From assembly GCF_004801905.1 (NCBI RefSeq), contig NZ_SSSN01000005.1, positions 186,001-250,000 of the forward strand: a stretch of 64,000 nucleotides of DNA. The letters run 5' to 3'. The DNA comes from Orlajensenia flava (GTDB lineage: Bacteria > Actinomycetota > Actinomycetes > Actinomycetales > Microbacteriaceae). The translations under genes and the position numbers were made by a program. This document shows, piece by piece, positions 1 through 8,905 of the stretch (position 1 is its first letter; every line of letters begins with the position of its first letter). The notes beneath the pieces are model-generated. The model worked only from the letters and a program-made list of their open reading frames with translations. It searched no databases and had not been told where the DNA came from.

Positions 1-190
1 GGAGCCCCGGCTCGAAGTCGATCTCCAACTGATCGCTGGGACGGGAGACTGTGATCTCGCCGATTCTGCGTAGGCCTTCGAACTGAGCGTCGAACACGTC
101 GAGCGCCCGCAGCGGCAAGGGATCGCCGCCCTGTCTGACCAGGACCGCAGATTGTGGTTCCCCTCGAAGCGCCCAACGCCATGCACTCAA
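1..190 (-). CDS. Possible 5' part of an unknown gene downstream of the methyltransferase
   Basis: After the methyltransferase stop codon the same minus-strand frame stays open to the window edge. It reads as a plausible soluble protein containing the segments LPLRALDVFDAQFEGLRRIG and EITVSRPSDQLEIDFEPGL. A TTG at position 190 is the only evident start near the 5' end, and an in-frame GTG lies further in. I do not recognise the family. It may be the next gene of the island's operon or a gene remnant. The two other minus-strand frames are also open here, so the call is weak. Confidence 0.3.
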   Translation of the reverse strand, partial: MSAWRWALRGEPQSAVLVRQGGDPLPLRALDVFDAQFEGLRRIGEITVSRPSDQLEIDFEPGL

Positions 191-196
191 GGCGCT

Positions 197-1426
197 TTAC
201 CGTGCCCCGCGGCGAATCGCCGCGCCAAGCTCTTCTGCCACTGACGCCATCACTGGAACTACCACCGAATTTCCGAACTGGCGATATGCCTGTGTATCGC
301 TAACCGGAATATCAAAGTCATCAGGAAATCCCATCAAACGGGCGCACTCCCTGGGTGTGAGTCGGCGAGGGTTCAACCCCTCCCCCCGCCAGACGAGGAT
401 CTCCGACCCATCTTTGTGATATCGGGCCGACAGTGTTCGGGACGTGGAAGTGCGAGTGACCGTCCCATAGCCGAACCCATTGCCGGCGGCCTTGTGCTTG
501 GCCGCGTATGCCTGAAGGTAGGCCCATAGTCGATCACTGAGAACGTACCTCTCTGCGACTCTTCCGGTTTCACCGTCAATGAAAGGTGCCAAGGCAGTCT
601 CGCTGCCGTCTTCTACGTGAAGCACTGAATCCATCGTCGGTGGAAGCGTTGCCGAGGGCCTGACTCGGGACCAGTCGAATGATCCGCCGTCACGCAGGCC
701 GATCATGATGATGCGCTCGCGATGCTGGGGAACGAATCCGTTGGCATCGATGACCTTCCAATGGAGCGCATATCCGAGGTCATCCTCGAGAACTCCACGG
801 ATGATCTGGAACGTTCGCCCTCGATCGTGACTGATGAGATTCTTGACATTCTCAAGTAAGAAGGCTTTAGGTCGTTTCTCCGCGAGCACTGCGGCGACAT
901 TGAAGAACAACGTGCCCTGAGTCTTGTCTAGGAATCCGTGGTCTCGTCCCAAGGACGCCTTCTTGGACACGCCAGCCAAGGAGAAGGGTTGGCAGGGAAA
1001 TCCCGCGGCCAAGATGTCGTGGTCAGGGATACTGGAGGGATCAATGACCGTGATGTCACCGGCCACGGCGTGTGTCGGCGCATGGTTCGCCGTATACGTT
1101 CTGACCGCATACTTGTCCCATTCGCTGGTGAAGACGCACTCCGCCCCAGCTGACTCAAGCCCCAGGCGTATGCCACCGATGCCAGCGAACAGGTCGATGA
1201 AGGTCGGACTATCCGTCGAAGTCGAACGAGTATGCGCGGGTGGCCCGAAGAGCTGGTCCAAAGCGGGCGACAAGTGACTGGGTGCCGACACATCGGCGCG
1301 TGCCCAGCGTTCGATTGTGCGCGTCGAAGTTCCCAACCGCGATGCTACCTCGATCGGCCCGTAGAGTTTTGCGAGCGCGCCGATGCGTGCCGATACGTCT
1401 GACTTTGATTCAATTGCGGAGGTCAC
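197..1426 (-). CDS. dcm: DNA (cytosine-5-)-methyltransferase
   Basis: This enzyme transfers a methyl group from S-adenosylmethionine to carbon 5 of cytosine in a specific DNA site. Family motifs are clear: motif I FIDLFAGIGG (about residues 77-86), motif IV GFPCQPFS with the catalytic Cys near residue 145, motif VI ENV (about 192), motif VIII QHRER and the C-terminal FGNSVV. The first 50 residues look like a helix-turn-helix (VASRLGTSTRTIERWA), which may give autoregulation. The GTG at 1426 is preferred because the upstream extension to 1627 has poor composition and would overlap the divergent gene. Length (409 aa) is normal. A Vsr-type nuclease lies across the divergent gap, as expected for a 5mC-producing system. 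The target sequence cannot be read from the protein. Confidence 0.92.
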   Translation of the reverse strand: MTSAIESKSDVSARIGALAKLYGPIEVASRLGTSTRTIERWARADVSAPSHLSPALDQLFGPPAHTRSTSTDSPTFIDLFAGIGGIRLGLESAGAECVFTSEWDKYAVRTYTANHAPTHAVAGDITVIDPSSIPDHDILAAGFPCQPFSLAGVSKKASLGRDHGFLDKTQGTLFFNVAAVLAEKRPKAFLLENVKNLISHDRGRTFQIIRGVLEDDLGYALHWKVIDANGFVPQHRERIIMIGLRDGGSFDWSRVRPSATLPPTMDSVLHVEDGSETALAPFIDGETGRVAERYVLSDRLWAYLQAYAAKHKAAGNGFGYGTVTRTSTSRTLSARYHKDGSEILVWRGEGLNPRRLTPRECARLMGFPDDFDIPVSDTQAYRQFGNSVVVPVMASVAEELGAAIRRGAR

Positions 1427-1449
1427 GTGTTTAGTTTGGGACGACCCAA

Positions 1450-1462
1450 CGACATTCTGTCG
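1450..1462. promoter_or_regulatory. Inverted repeat in the divergent promoter region of the modification island
   Basis: The 85-bp gap between the divergent methyltransferase and the 727-aa gene contains CGACA-TTC-TGTCG, a perfect 5-bp-arm inverted repeat. It sits where a regulator could control both promoters. The N-terminal helix-turn-helix of the methyltransferase or the multi-HTH neighbour is a candidate binder. This is inference from position and symmetry only. Confidence 0.35.
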
Positions 1463-1511
1463 GATTGTTGTCCCTCCGGCGTGGCGGGCAGATGAATCTA
1501 GGAGGTTCGGG

Positions 1512-3695
1512 ATGGCGCACCATATAGAAGAAGTGCGCTGGCTTGACGTGCTCCCCTGGCTCGATCGTGAGGGCGGAACCGAGTGGCTTCGAGCACTACC
1601 GTCAGCAGCTGCAGGAGTCCCGGCCAATCTTCTGGCTTCGGCGGCCGACTTCGCGATAACACGCCATTCGGCGTGGCGCCTCTCTCACCTCTTTCCATCC
1701 TTGGCGGCGGATCTACGTCTCGACACCCTCGGGCTCTCTGTGCGTGCGAGCAATATCTTCGTCAGGGAAGGAATCGCGAAGTTCGGGGAGCTCGGTCCCC
1801 TCAGCATTCGCGACCTCTTCCTCTTGCGAAGCTCAGGGGCCTTGACAGTTCAAGGCGTCGTGGAGCGGCTGATATCCGTCGCCGTCCGGCCAACCTCGGA
1901 AAAGCGCCGGTCGGATATGGCCGAACCCGCCCTGAGTACTTTCGCTGAGGTTGAGCAGCGGGTGTGGACCACGGCCGAAGCCACTTCCGTCGGCGAGGCG
2001 CTCCATGCAGTCGCCATCTGGAACAGCGCACTCGGTCTGTGGGACGCGCCACTGGTCACCGCTTCCCCTCCTGGGTTGACACTTCCTCCCTCGGTCGAAG
2101 CGGCACAGTCCGTGCTTTCGAATCTCACGGCTGGTGCTTGGTTCGTGGCGCGGGATGCGCCGCCGGCGCTCTCTGACGTCCTCGCCAGGCACCTCGCCCT
2201 GTTGAGCGAGAAGGAGCTCGTCATCGTACGCGGACGAGTCTTGGCCAAGAGCCCCCAGACGCTAGACCAGATCGGAAAAACACTGGGGGTCACGCGGGAG
2301 CGCATCCGGCAGATCGAATCCAAGGTCATGACGAGAATCGCCTCGTGGGTGGACGATGCCTCGGACTTGGGACTGTTCTCGCTCGCTATTCGAGCAAAGG
2401 TGCACCGCCTCTCCCGGTTGGCGTCCATGTTGGAGGAGATGCCTCAACTCACCCACGGCATCGTAGGTCTGGACCAGCCTGCATGGTTCGTCTTGGACCG
2501 TTTCGACGATTCGTTCGAATCCGACGGGACGTGGATCGCCGAACCATCGATCGACGAACTTCGCGCTGAAACCGCACTTCGCTTCCAAGCGGCCGAGATC
2601 GGGCCGGGGCTCGCTCCGATGGTATCTCTGCGTGAGTCGACGATGGACTGGACGGCATTGAATGACGGTGATCTCGAAGACTGGCTGGAAGATTGTGGCT
2701 ATCGGCCATTGGAAGGGCACTTCCTGGCACCGTCGGTCAAGTCGGTTCCCGACCTGGCGGCGTCGCTTCTGCAGATCCGGGGTGTTGCTTGTTCGCTGGA
2801 CGACATTCACTCCGCGGTAGTCGCCGATCGGTCAATCGGAACCTTACAGAACGCGCTAAACGTGGACCCTCGGTTTGTGCGACTTGACCGATCAGATTGG
2901 GGGCTATCGGAATGGGGAGCCCGAGAGTACACCGGTATCCGGGATGCCATCGAGCTCATCGTGCAGGAGAGAGGCTCTATCACGATCGATGAACTCATCT
3001 CAGACCTGACTTCGTCGTTCACCGTGTCGCCGCGGAGCATCCTTGCGTACGCGTCAGCGTGGCCATTCGCCCTCACCGACGGAGTGGTCCAAATGGCGGC
3101 CGCGCCGAAGGTGGTCCAGAAGTCGCTCAGCCAAACGAGAAACGTCTATCGGGTTGGTCCAGATGCGTGGGCGCTGCGTATCGAGGTCTCGGGCGAGCAT
3201 CTTCGAGGAAGCGGGTCGCCGTTGCCGTCCAGTCTGGCGGCGGCCTTGGGAATGATGCCGGGCGACCGAATGTCAGTCGAATCACCTCATGGTCCTGTAA
3301 CTCTGAGCTGGATGACGCTGCAACCCTCGCTTGGCAGTATCCGAACGAACCTCCTCGAGGCCGATCCTGAGATTGGCTCGGAGGTCCTGATGACAATCAG
3401 TAAGACGGCAATCAGCTTCTCGGCTCCTTCTGTCGATGGTGACAGAATCCGCCGCGCGCGATCGCTGATGGGGCTTCCTGACTCGCCGGAGTTGATTGCA
3501 AGCGACGTCGCCGTAGCTGTCGGGCTCTCGAGTGCAGCGCCTTGGTCAACAGTCGTTCACGTGCTTCGCGACAGGGGAGAAAGTGATCTGGCGAGTCTTC
3601 TCGTGGAGATCGTTGGACACAACCCCGCTTACGACCTGCCATCGAAATTAGTAGCCAAGTCCAAGTACTCCATCGTGTCGATCGAGGACCACTGA
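1512..3695 (+). CDS. Multi-HTH protein with alpha-CTD-like, sigma-region-4-like and HARE-like domains
   Basis: This 727-aa cytoplasmic protein has no recognised enzyme motif but several DNA-binding modules. Residues about 70-122 (LGLSVRASNIFVREGI, then LRSSGALTVQGVVERL) resemble the helix-hairpin-helix C-terminal domain of RNA polymerase alpha. Residues about 228-278 (LDQIGKTLGVTRERIRQIES) are a sigma-70 region 4-like helix-turn-helix. Residues about 410-468, ending in RFVRLDRSDWGLSEWG, resemble a HARE winged helix, and a second winged helix may follow at 472-528. The last 200 residues are unassigned. The ATG at 1512 is chosen because GGAGG at 1501-1505 lies 6 bases upstream. The open frame reaches back to 1383, which would overlap the divergent methyltransferase. 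The Vsr gene starts 3 bp after the stop. A transcriptional or 5mC-sensing role is inference. Confidence 0.85.
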   Translation: MAHHIEEVRWLDVLPWLDREGGTEWLRALPSAAAGVPANLLASAADFAITRHSAWRLSHLFPSLAADLRLDTLGLSVRASNIFVREGIAKFGELGPLSIRDLFLLRSSGALTVQGVVERLISVAVRPTSEKRRSDMAEPALSTFAEVEQRVWTTAEATSVGEALHAVAIWNSALGLWDAPLVTASPPGLTLPPSVEAAQSVLSNLTAGAWFVARDAPPALSDVLARHLALLSEKELVIVRGRVLAKSPQTLDQIGKTLGVTRERIRQIESKVMTRIASWVDDASDLGLFSLAIRAKVHRLSRLASMLEEMPQLTHGIVGLDQPAWFVLDRFDDSFESDGTWIAEPSIDELRAETALRFQAAEIGPGLAPMVSLRESTMDWTALNDGDLEDWLEDCGYRPLEGHFLAPSVKSVPDLAASLLQIRGVACSLDDIHSAVVADRSIGTLQNALNVDPRFVRLDRSDWGLSEWGAREYTGIRDAIELIVQERGSITIDELISDLTSSFTVSPRSILAYASAWPFALTDGVVQMAAAPKVVQKSLSQTRNVYRVGPDAWALRIEVSGEHLRGSGSPLPSSLAAALGMMPGDRMSVESPHGPVTLSWMTLQPSLGSIRTNLLEADPEIGSEVLMTISKTAISFSAPSVDGDRIRRARSLMGLPDSPELIASDVAVAVGLSSAAPWSTVVHVLRDRGESDLASLLVEIVGHNPAYDLPSKLVAKSKYSIVSIEDH

Positions 3696-3698
3696 CCC

Positions 3699-4154
3699 AT
3701 GACATCTAGGCGATCTGATGAAGGGTCGTCGTGGGCGTCCAGTTTCAATGCGCGTCAAACGATGCGAGCAAACAAAGGTCGAGACACCAAACCCGAGCTG
3801 GATGTGCGTCGCCTTCTCCATGCACATGGCTATCGGTACAGAGTGAACCACCGCCCCGATCCATCGCTGAGGAGGACGGCAGACATCGTCTTCACGCGGG
3901 CTCGGGTTGCCGTGTTCATCGACGGCTGCTACTGGCACGGCTGCCCTGAGCATTTTGTTTTGCCGACCGCAAATCGAAACTTCTGGGAAGCGAAAATAGT
4001 TGCGAACCGCATTCGGGATGCCGAGACAAGCCGCCAACTTGTTGAACGTCAGTGGACAGTCCTTCGATTCTGGGAGCACGACACGGGGCCGAGTCTGAGA
4101 GCGGTCGTTTCAGAAATTGAAGCGGCGGTCGACGCGGCATTTCGGCGACGATGA
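3699..4154 (+). CDS. vsr: Very short patch repair (Vsr) endonuclease
   Basis: Vsr nicks DNA 5' of the T in T:G mismatches made by deamination of 5-methylcytosine, protecting methylated sites from mutation. The 151-aa protein has the family core: TMRANKGRDTKPE near the N-terminus, the metal-binding Asp at about residue 62 (TADIVF), the block FIDGCYWHGCPEH (about 73-85) with both conserved His, then the Asn/Phe-Trp, N-R-D and WE elements (FWEAKIVANRIRD, FWEHD). It starts 3 bp after the multi-HTH gene, so the two are co-transcribed. The methyltransferase opposite would create its substrate. Some Vsr-fold proteins in such islands may instead act as restriction nucleases, and the sequence alone does not separate these roles. 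Confidence 0.93.
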   Translation: MTSRRSDEGSSWASSFNARQTMRANKGRDTKPELDVRRLLHAHGYRYRVNHRPDPSLRRTADIVFTRARVAVFIDGCYWHGCPEHFVLPTANRNFWEAKIVANRIRDAETSRQLVERQWTVLRFWEHDTGPSLRAVVSEIEAAVDAAFRRR

Positions 4155-4546
4155 CGAATGCAGGGCTCCGAGCCCTCGAAGTGCCGAATACGAAGCATCG
4201 AATCGAAGCCCATCCTCGTCCTCCGACTGGCATTTCAATGATTCAGGATTGGCGATGGAGAATTCGGGCATTGGCTCTTTTCTATGGCGCAAGCAAACCG
4301 TCAACCAGCCTCTCCAACTGAAAGTTGGCGCCGCGACAGGCTTCGATTCTCGGCGCTATGAGGATGATCGTCCGTCGAGGCGACCGTGTCTGCAGTCGTT
4401 CCCAGTCGCCCGGTGCGTCGACGGCCGCTCGCGAAGGTCGTTGTCTTGGGAATCAGCCCGAGTCAGTGCTCTCGAGTGCCCGACAACTGCGATGTTCGAG
4501 CGGAGTCGCACCGCAAAGGTGTTTGGCGCCGATCCAGCGGGGAAGC
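4155..4546. other. Non-coding or decayed stretch at the right end of the island
   Basis: About 390 bp follow the Vsr stop codon without a convincing gene. The open frames here are short, of poor composition or continue from the Vsr region in another frame. The base composition is lower in GC than the DNA after 4700, so the stretch belongs with the island. I see no terminator with a U-tract, no tRNA and no recombinase remnant. Confidence 0.5.
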
Positions 4547-4684
4547 CTAATGCGATCTATTCGGTAGCAGTTCCCTAACGCGTTGCGCCGCAACGTCCCA
4601 GTTGTCGAGCAATGAAGCTGCGTCGGACATCCGCGCTACCCCCCTAACGATGTGGTTCGCGGGCGCTCGAAGGATCTTCGTCAT
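4547..4684 (-). CDS. Short unknown ORF or 3' end of a truncated island gene
   Basis: A 45-codon minus-strand frame (MTKILRAPANHIVRGVAR, then ASLLDNWDVAAQRVRELLP) has natural protein-like composition. An AAGGA sits about 10 bases before the ATG at 4684, so it could be a small gene. Equally, the frame continues upstream as VKDLGAM and then meets the start of the hydrolase fragment at about 4701, so it may be the C-terminal end of a longer gene cut at the island junction. The family is not recognised. Confidence 0.35.
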   Translation of the reverse strand: MTKILRAPANHIVRGVARMSDAASLLDNWDVAAQRVRELLPNRSH

Positions 4685-4701
4685 CGCACCGAGGTCCTTG
4701 A

Positions 4702-5214
4702 CTCGAGACCCTCGACCTGAGCGATGTCGTCCTCGTCGGCAATTCGATCGGCGGATGGATCGCCGCCGAGGTGGCGCTGCGTCATCCGGACCGGCTCGGC
4801 CGCGTCGTCCTGGTCGATTCGGTCGGCATCGACGTGGAGGGACACCCCGTCGCGTCCTCGCTGGCGCCCGCCCAGCTCGCCCAGTACAGCTGGTACGACC
4901 CCTCGAAGGCGCCCAGCATGGACCCGGCGACGATGCCACCCGCCCTCGCGCAGATGCGCGTCGCCAATCAAGCCGCCCTCGCCGTCTACGGCGGCACCAT
5001 GAGCGACCCGACGCTGCTGGGCCGCCTCGACGGCATCGACGTTCCCGTCCTGGTGCTGTGGGGCGAAGCCGATCGTGTCGTCGACCCCGACTACGGGCGC
5101 GCGTTCGCCGCCGCGATCCCCGGTGCCCGGTTCGAACTCCTGGCGAAGACCGGCCACGTACCGCAGATGGAGACGCCCGAAACGCTTCTCGACGCCATCC
5201 GGCCGTTCATCTGA
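4702..5214 (+). pseudogene. Alpha/beta-hydrolase lacking its N-terminal part
   Basis: The frame begins after an in-frame TGA at 4699-4701 and encodes the middle and C-terminal parts of an alpha/beta-fold hydrolase. The nucleophile elbow GNSIGG, the acid-bearing segment WGEADRVVDP and the catalytic His in KTGHVPQME are all present. The first strands, including the usual HG oxyanion motif (about 80-90 residues), are missing. The only initiation codon is a GTG at 4771, downstream of the nucleophile, so an active product is unlikely. The break coincides with the edge of the low-GC island, which suggests that island insertion or a linked deletion removed the 5' half. Confidence 0.8.
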
Positions 5215-5319
5215 GCGGTTCGTGGGTGACGCTCGGACGGCATCCGCGAAACACCCCCGATCCGGGGGGCGCGCGGCGCGGCATCGCTTGGATAGCGTTC
5301 CTTGACTGAGGGGGACCGG

Positions 5320-6146
5320 ATGCCGCGCACGCTGCTATCGACGGCCGCCGCGCTCGCGGCCGTCGTCGCGCTGATGGTCGGCTCGGCGGCTCCCGCTTTC
5401 GCCGAAGATGGAACTCCTCCGCCATCCGTGCCCGTCGAGGATCCCTCGCCTCCAGCGGATCCTCCGCCCCTCCTTCCGGACAAGAGCGACGCGCCGATAT
5501 CGACCCCGCCTGAGACGCCCGTCATCGGCGACTTCTCGGATCCGCCCTTCGACAACCTCGGGAGTGCGCCCGCGCCGGTCGTCTATCCTCCGGTGACCTA
5601 CGTCACACAAGCGGAGCTGCAGGCGGAGGGATCGCGGCGTTCCTCTGAGGGATTCGCGTGGCTGCGCGACGCGACCGCCGCCTACACTGCTGCCGGAATG
5701 TCGTTCGCTGACGCAGAGACGGCGGCGCTGGCGCCGATCTCAACGCCATCACGATGCGACCCGACTTCGACCTGCATCCCTATCTGCCCGCATTCCGGAT
5801 GCGCGGTCCGGGCGAGGCGGCGTCCGCCATGCCCAGCACCACTCTTTCGCGCGGAACCATCGAGTCGGCCGGGGTCTCGATCGAGGTTCCGGTCGCGGCG
5901 ACCATCGCGTTGAGGCTGCACAATCTCGCGGGCAAGCCGGCCCTCGTGACGCTCGGCCAGGACGGCGAGGAGGTCGTCAGCCGGGCGGTCGGGCCCAATC
6001 GCACGGCACTCGTCCGGGTTCACCTGGACGCGGGCGCCGATGTCACCCTGTCGATCGCCGGCGCGAACGACATCGATTCCGGCGTCACGGCGCGCTTCGT
6101 CCCGCTGCCCGTCGATGGGTGGGAGCACGTGTTGACCGGGCGCTGA
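5320..6146 (+). pseudogene. Secreted protein gene with a single-base frameshift
   Basis: The ATG at 5320 has a GAGGGGGA ribosome-binding site and starts a clear signal peptide (MPRTLLSTAAALAAVV, ending APAFA). A Pro-rich linker and a region with FAWLRDATAAYTAAG follow. Near 5730 the reading continues in another frame as DLNAITMRPDFDLHPYLPAF and a beta-rich domain that ends at 6146. Adding one G to CTGGCGCC (5728-5735) would give an unbroken ALGADLNA. The restored protein would be about 275 aa and exported. Its function is not recognised. The defect may be a real mutation or a sequencing error at a short G run. Confidence 0.65.
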
Positions 6147-6164
6147 TCGCGTTCGCTCGATCGC

Positions 6165-6213
6165 CTCTCGGCGGTGCTGGGCCAGCGACTCTCGGTGGTG
6201 CTGGGGCCAGCGA
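6165..6213. repeat. Adjacent tandem direct repeat of about 24 bp
   Basis: Two neighbouring copies start CTCTCGGyGGTGCTGGG and end CCAGCGA (6165-6188 and 6189-6213). They differ by one substitution and one extra G. They fill most of the short gap between the frameshifted secreted-protein gene and the promoter of the DUF222 gene. No function is evident. Confidence 0.7.
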
Positions 6214-6286
6214 GCGAGCCACTGAGTGGCATCGGAGGCGGCCGCTATCGGCTCACGAAGCCGTTCGGTAGTCAGACACTCCTGAG

Positions 6287-6345
6287 TTATCCACAATAGA
6301 ACAGATATACGAGTGAATGTCAGTGGGTCGCGCCATGATTGAGTC
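6287..6345 (+). promoter_or_regulatory. Conserved leader of DUF222/HNH gene, copy 1
   Basis: This 59-bp leader is matched at identical spacing before the second DUF222 gene (40473-40531). Both contain TTATCCACA, then 15 unconserved bases, then GAGTrAATGTCAGTGGGTC, rCGCCATGAT and the start codon. TTATCCACA equals a strong DnaA-box sequence. Conservation up to the start codon suggests a shared promoter and regulatory module, or the edge of a dispersed element. No classical Shine-Dalgarno sequence is obvious, so initiation may be unusual. Confidence 0.6.
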
Positions 6346-8067
<1,722 letters not shown>

Positions 8068-8211
8068 CGGCGGGGCCCCGAGCGGGAACCTCCTCGGTGC
8101 GACGGAGTCCTCGCTCCTCGCGCACCGGCTCGTCCTGGCGTGCTGCGGGAGTCGCCTCCGCGTTGGAGACCGACGTCGATCGACATGGCGGTGTTGTCGG
8201 TGGCCTCGTCC

Positions 8212-8577
8212 CTACGCGAGCGGACTCAGGTGCTCTGCGATCCACGCGGCGGCATCCGCTCGACCGATTCCCGCCGCGACCGAGCGCGCGAACCGATCGA
8301 TCTCGACCTGCGGGGCCACCAAGTCGAAGCCGTTCAGCTCGCTGAAGGCGGCGGCCACGAGCCAGGAGAGACGCTTGTTGCCGTCGAGGAGCGGATGGTC
8401 GCGATTGATCGCCGACAGTAGTGCGGCCGCCTTCTCGGGCAGTGTCGGGTGAACTTCTTCTCCGAACACCGGCATCGGCGCCGCGAGTGCGCTCAACAGC
8501 AAGCCGCGGTCGCGCAGGTGCCAGTCGAGGCGATCGATCAGCAGTTCGACGTCGGCAGGGTCGAGGTATTCGGTCAC
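8212..8577 (-). CDS. doc: Fic/Doc-family toxin
   Basis: The 121-aa protein matches the death-on-curing (Doc) branch of Fic proteins, which modify targets such as EF-Tu with a phosphate or AMP from a nucleotide. The Fic motif is HPLLDGNKRL (residues 61-70), with the catalytic His, the phosphate-binding loop and the NKR segment intact. Length fits Doc toxins. The start overlaps the antitoxin stop by 4 bp (8574-8577), a typical translationally coupled antitoxin-toxin order. Whether it acts as kinase or AMPylase cannot be decided from the motif alone. Confidence 0.88.
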   Translation of the reverse strand: MTEYLDPADVELLIDRLDWHLRDRGLLLSALAAPMPVFGEEVHPTLPEKAAALLSAINRDHPLLDGNKRLSWLVAAAFSELNGFDLVAPQVEIDRFARSVAAGIGRADAAAWIAEHLSPLA

Positions 8578-8777
8578 TGCGAGAGCAGGTCGAGAGCCTC
8601 GGCGTCGCGCTCGAGCACGCGGTCGAAGGCCGCACGGCTGCGCTGCGAGCGGTCGAGGCGGACGGCTCGCTCCTCGATCGCGATCGCTACGATCTCGTTC
8701 TTCGAGCGGTTCTCGCGCGCGGCCATCTCGGTCAGCTGCGCGTCCTGCCCGGCCGTCAATCGAAGGGTGAGTGCCAT
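8574..8777 (-). CDS. Ribbon-helix-helix antitoxin of the Fic/Doc module
   Basis: This 67-aa protein begins MALTLRLTAGQDAQLTEMA and continues ENRSKNEIVAIAIEER, a ribbon-helix-helix DNA-binding pattern, with a C-terminal tail able to cover a toxin. The start at 8777 is chosen over an upstream in-frame codon because of the strong GAGGAGG ribosome-binding site just before it. It precedes and overlaps the Fic/Doc gene. A perfect inverted repeat lies 12 bp upstream, so autoregulation is likely. Confidence 0.85.
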   Translation of the reverse strand: MALTLRLTAGQDAQLTEMAARENRSKNEIVAIAIEERAVRLDRSQRSRAAFDRVLERDAEALDLLSQ

Positions 8778-8789
8778 GGGTTCCTCCTC

Positions 8790-8806
8790 GGTATCACGAC
8801 GATACC
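8790..8806. promoter_or_regulatory. Operator-like inverted repeat of the toxin-antitoxin operon
   Basis: GGTATC-ACGAC-GATACC is a perfect inverted repeat with 6-bp arms, 12 bp before the antitoxin start codon. Its position within the promoter/leader fits binding of the ribbon-helix-helix antitoxin for autorepression. Confidence 0.6.
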
Positions 8807-8905
8807 ATTGACCTCCCGTTGCGCCCGCCACCGACGCCGCGGCTACTGGTGCCGCACGACGACGCGACAGTAGGCTCGCAAACGCCGGCGAGTCGAGGGG
8901 ACGCG

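Noticed and set aside
197-4154. DISARM or BREX defence system
   Set aside because: A C5 methylase is present, but no helicase, DUF1998, PLD nuclease, PglZ or BrxC/BrxL gene is seen in the window.
6287-6345. Replication origin because of the TTATCCACA sequence
   Set aside because: Only one DnaA-box-like sequence is present at each DUF222 leader, with no box cluster, dnaA or dnaN nearby.
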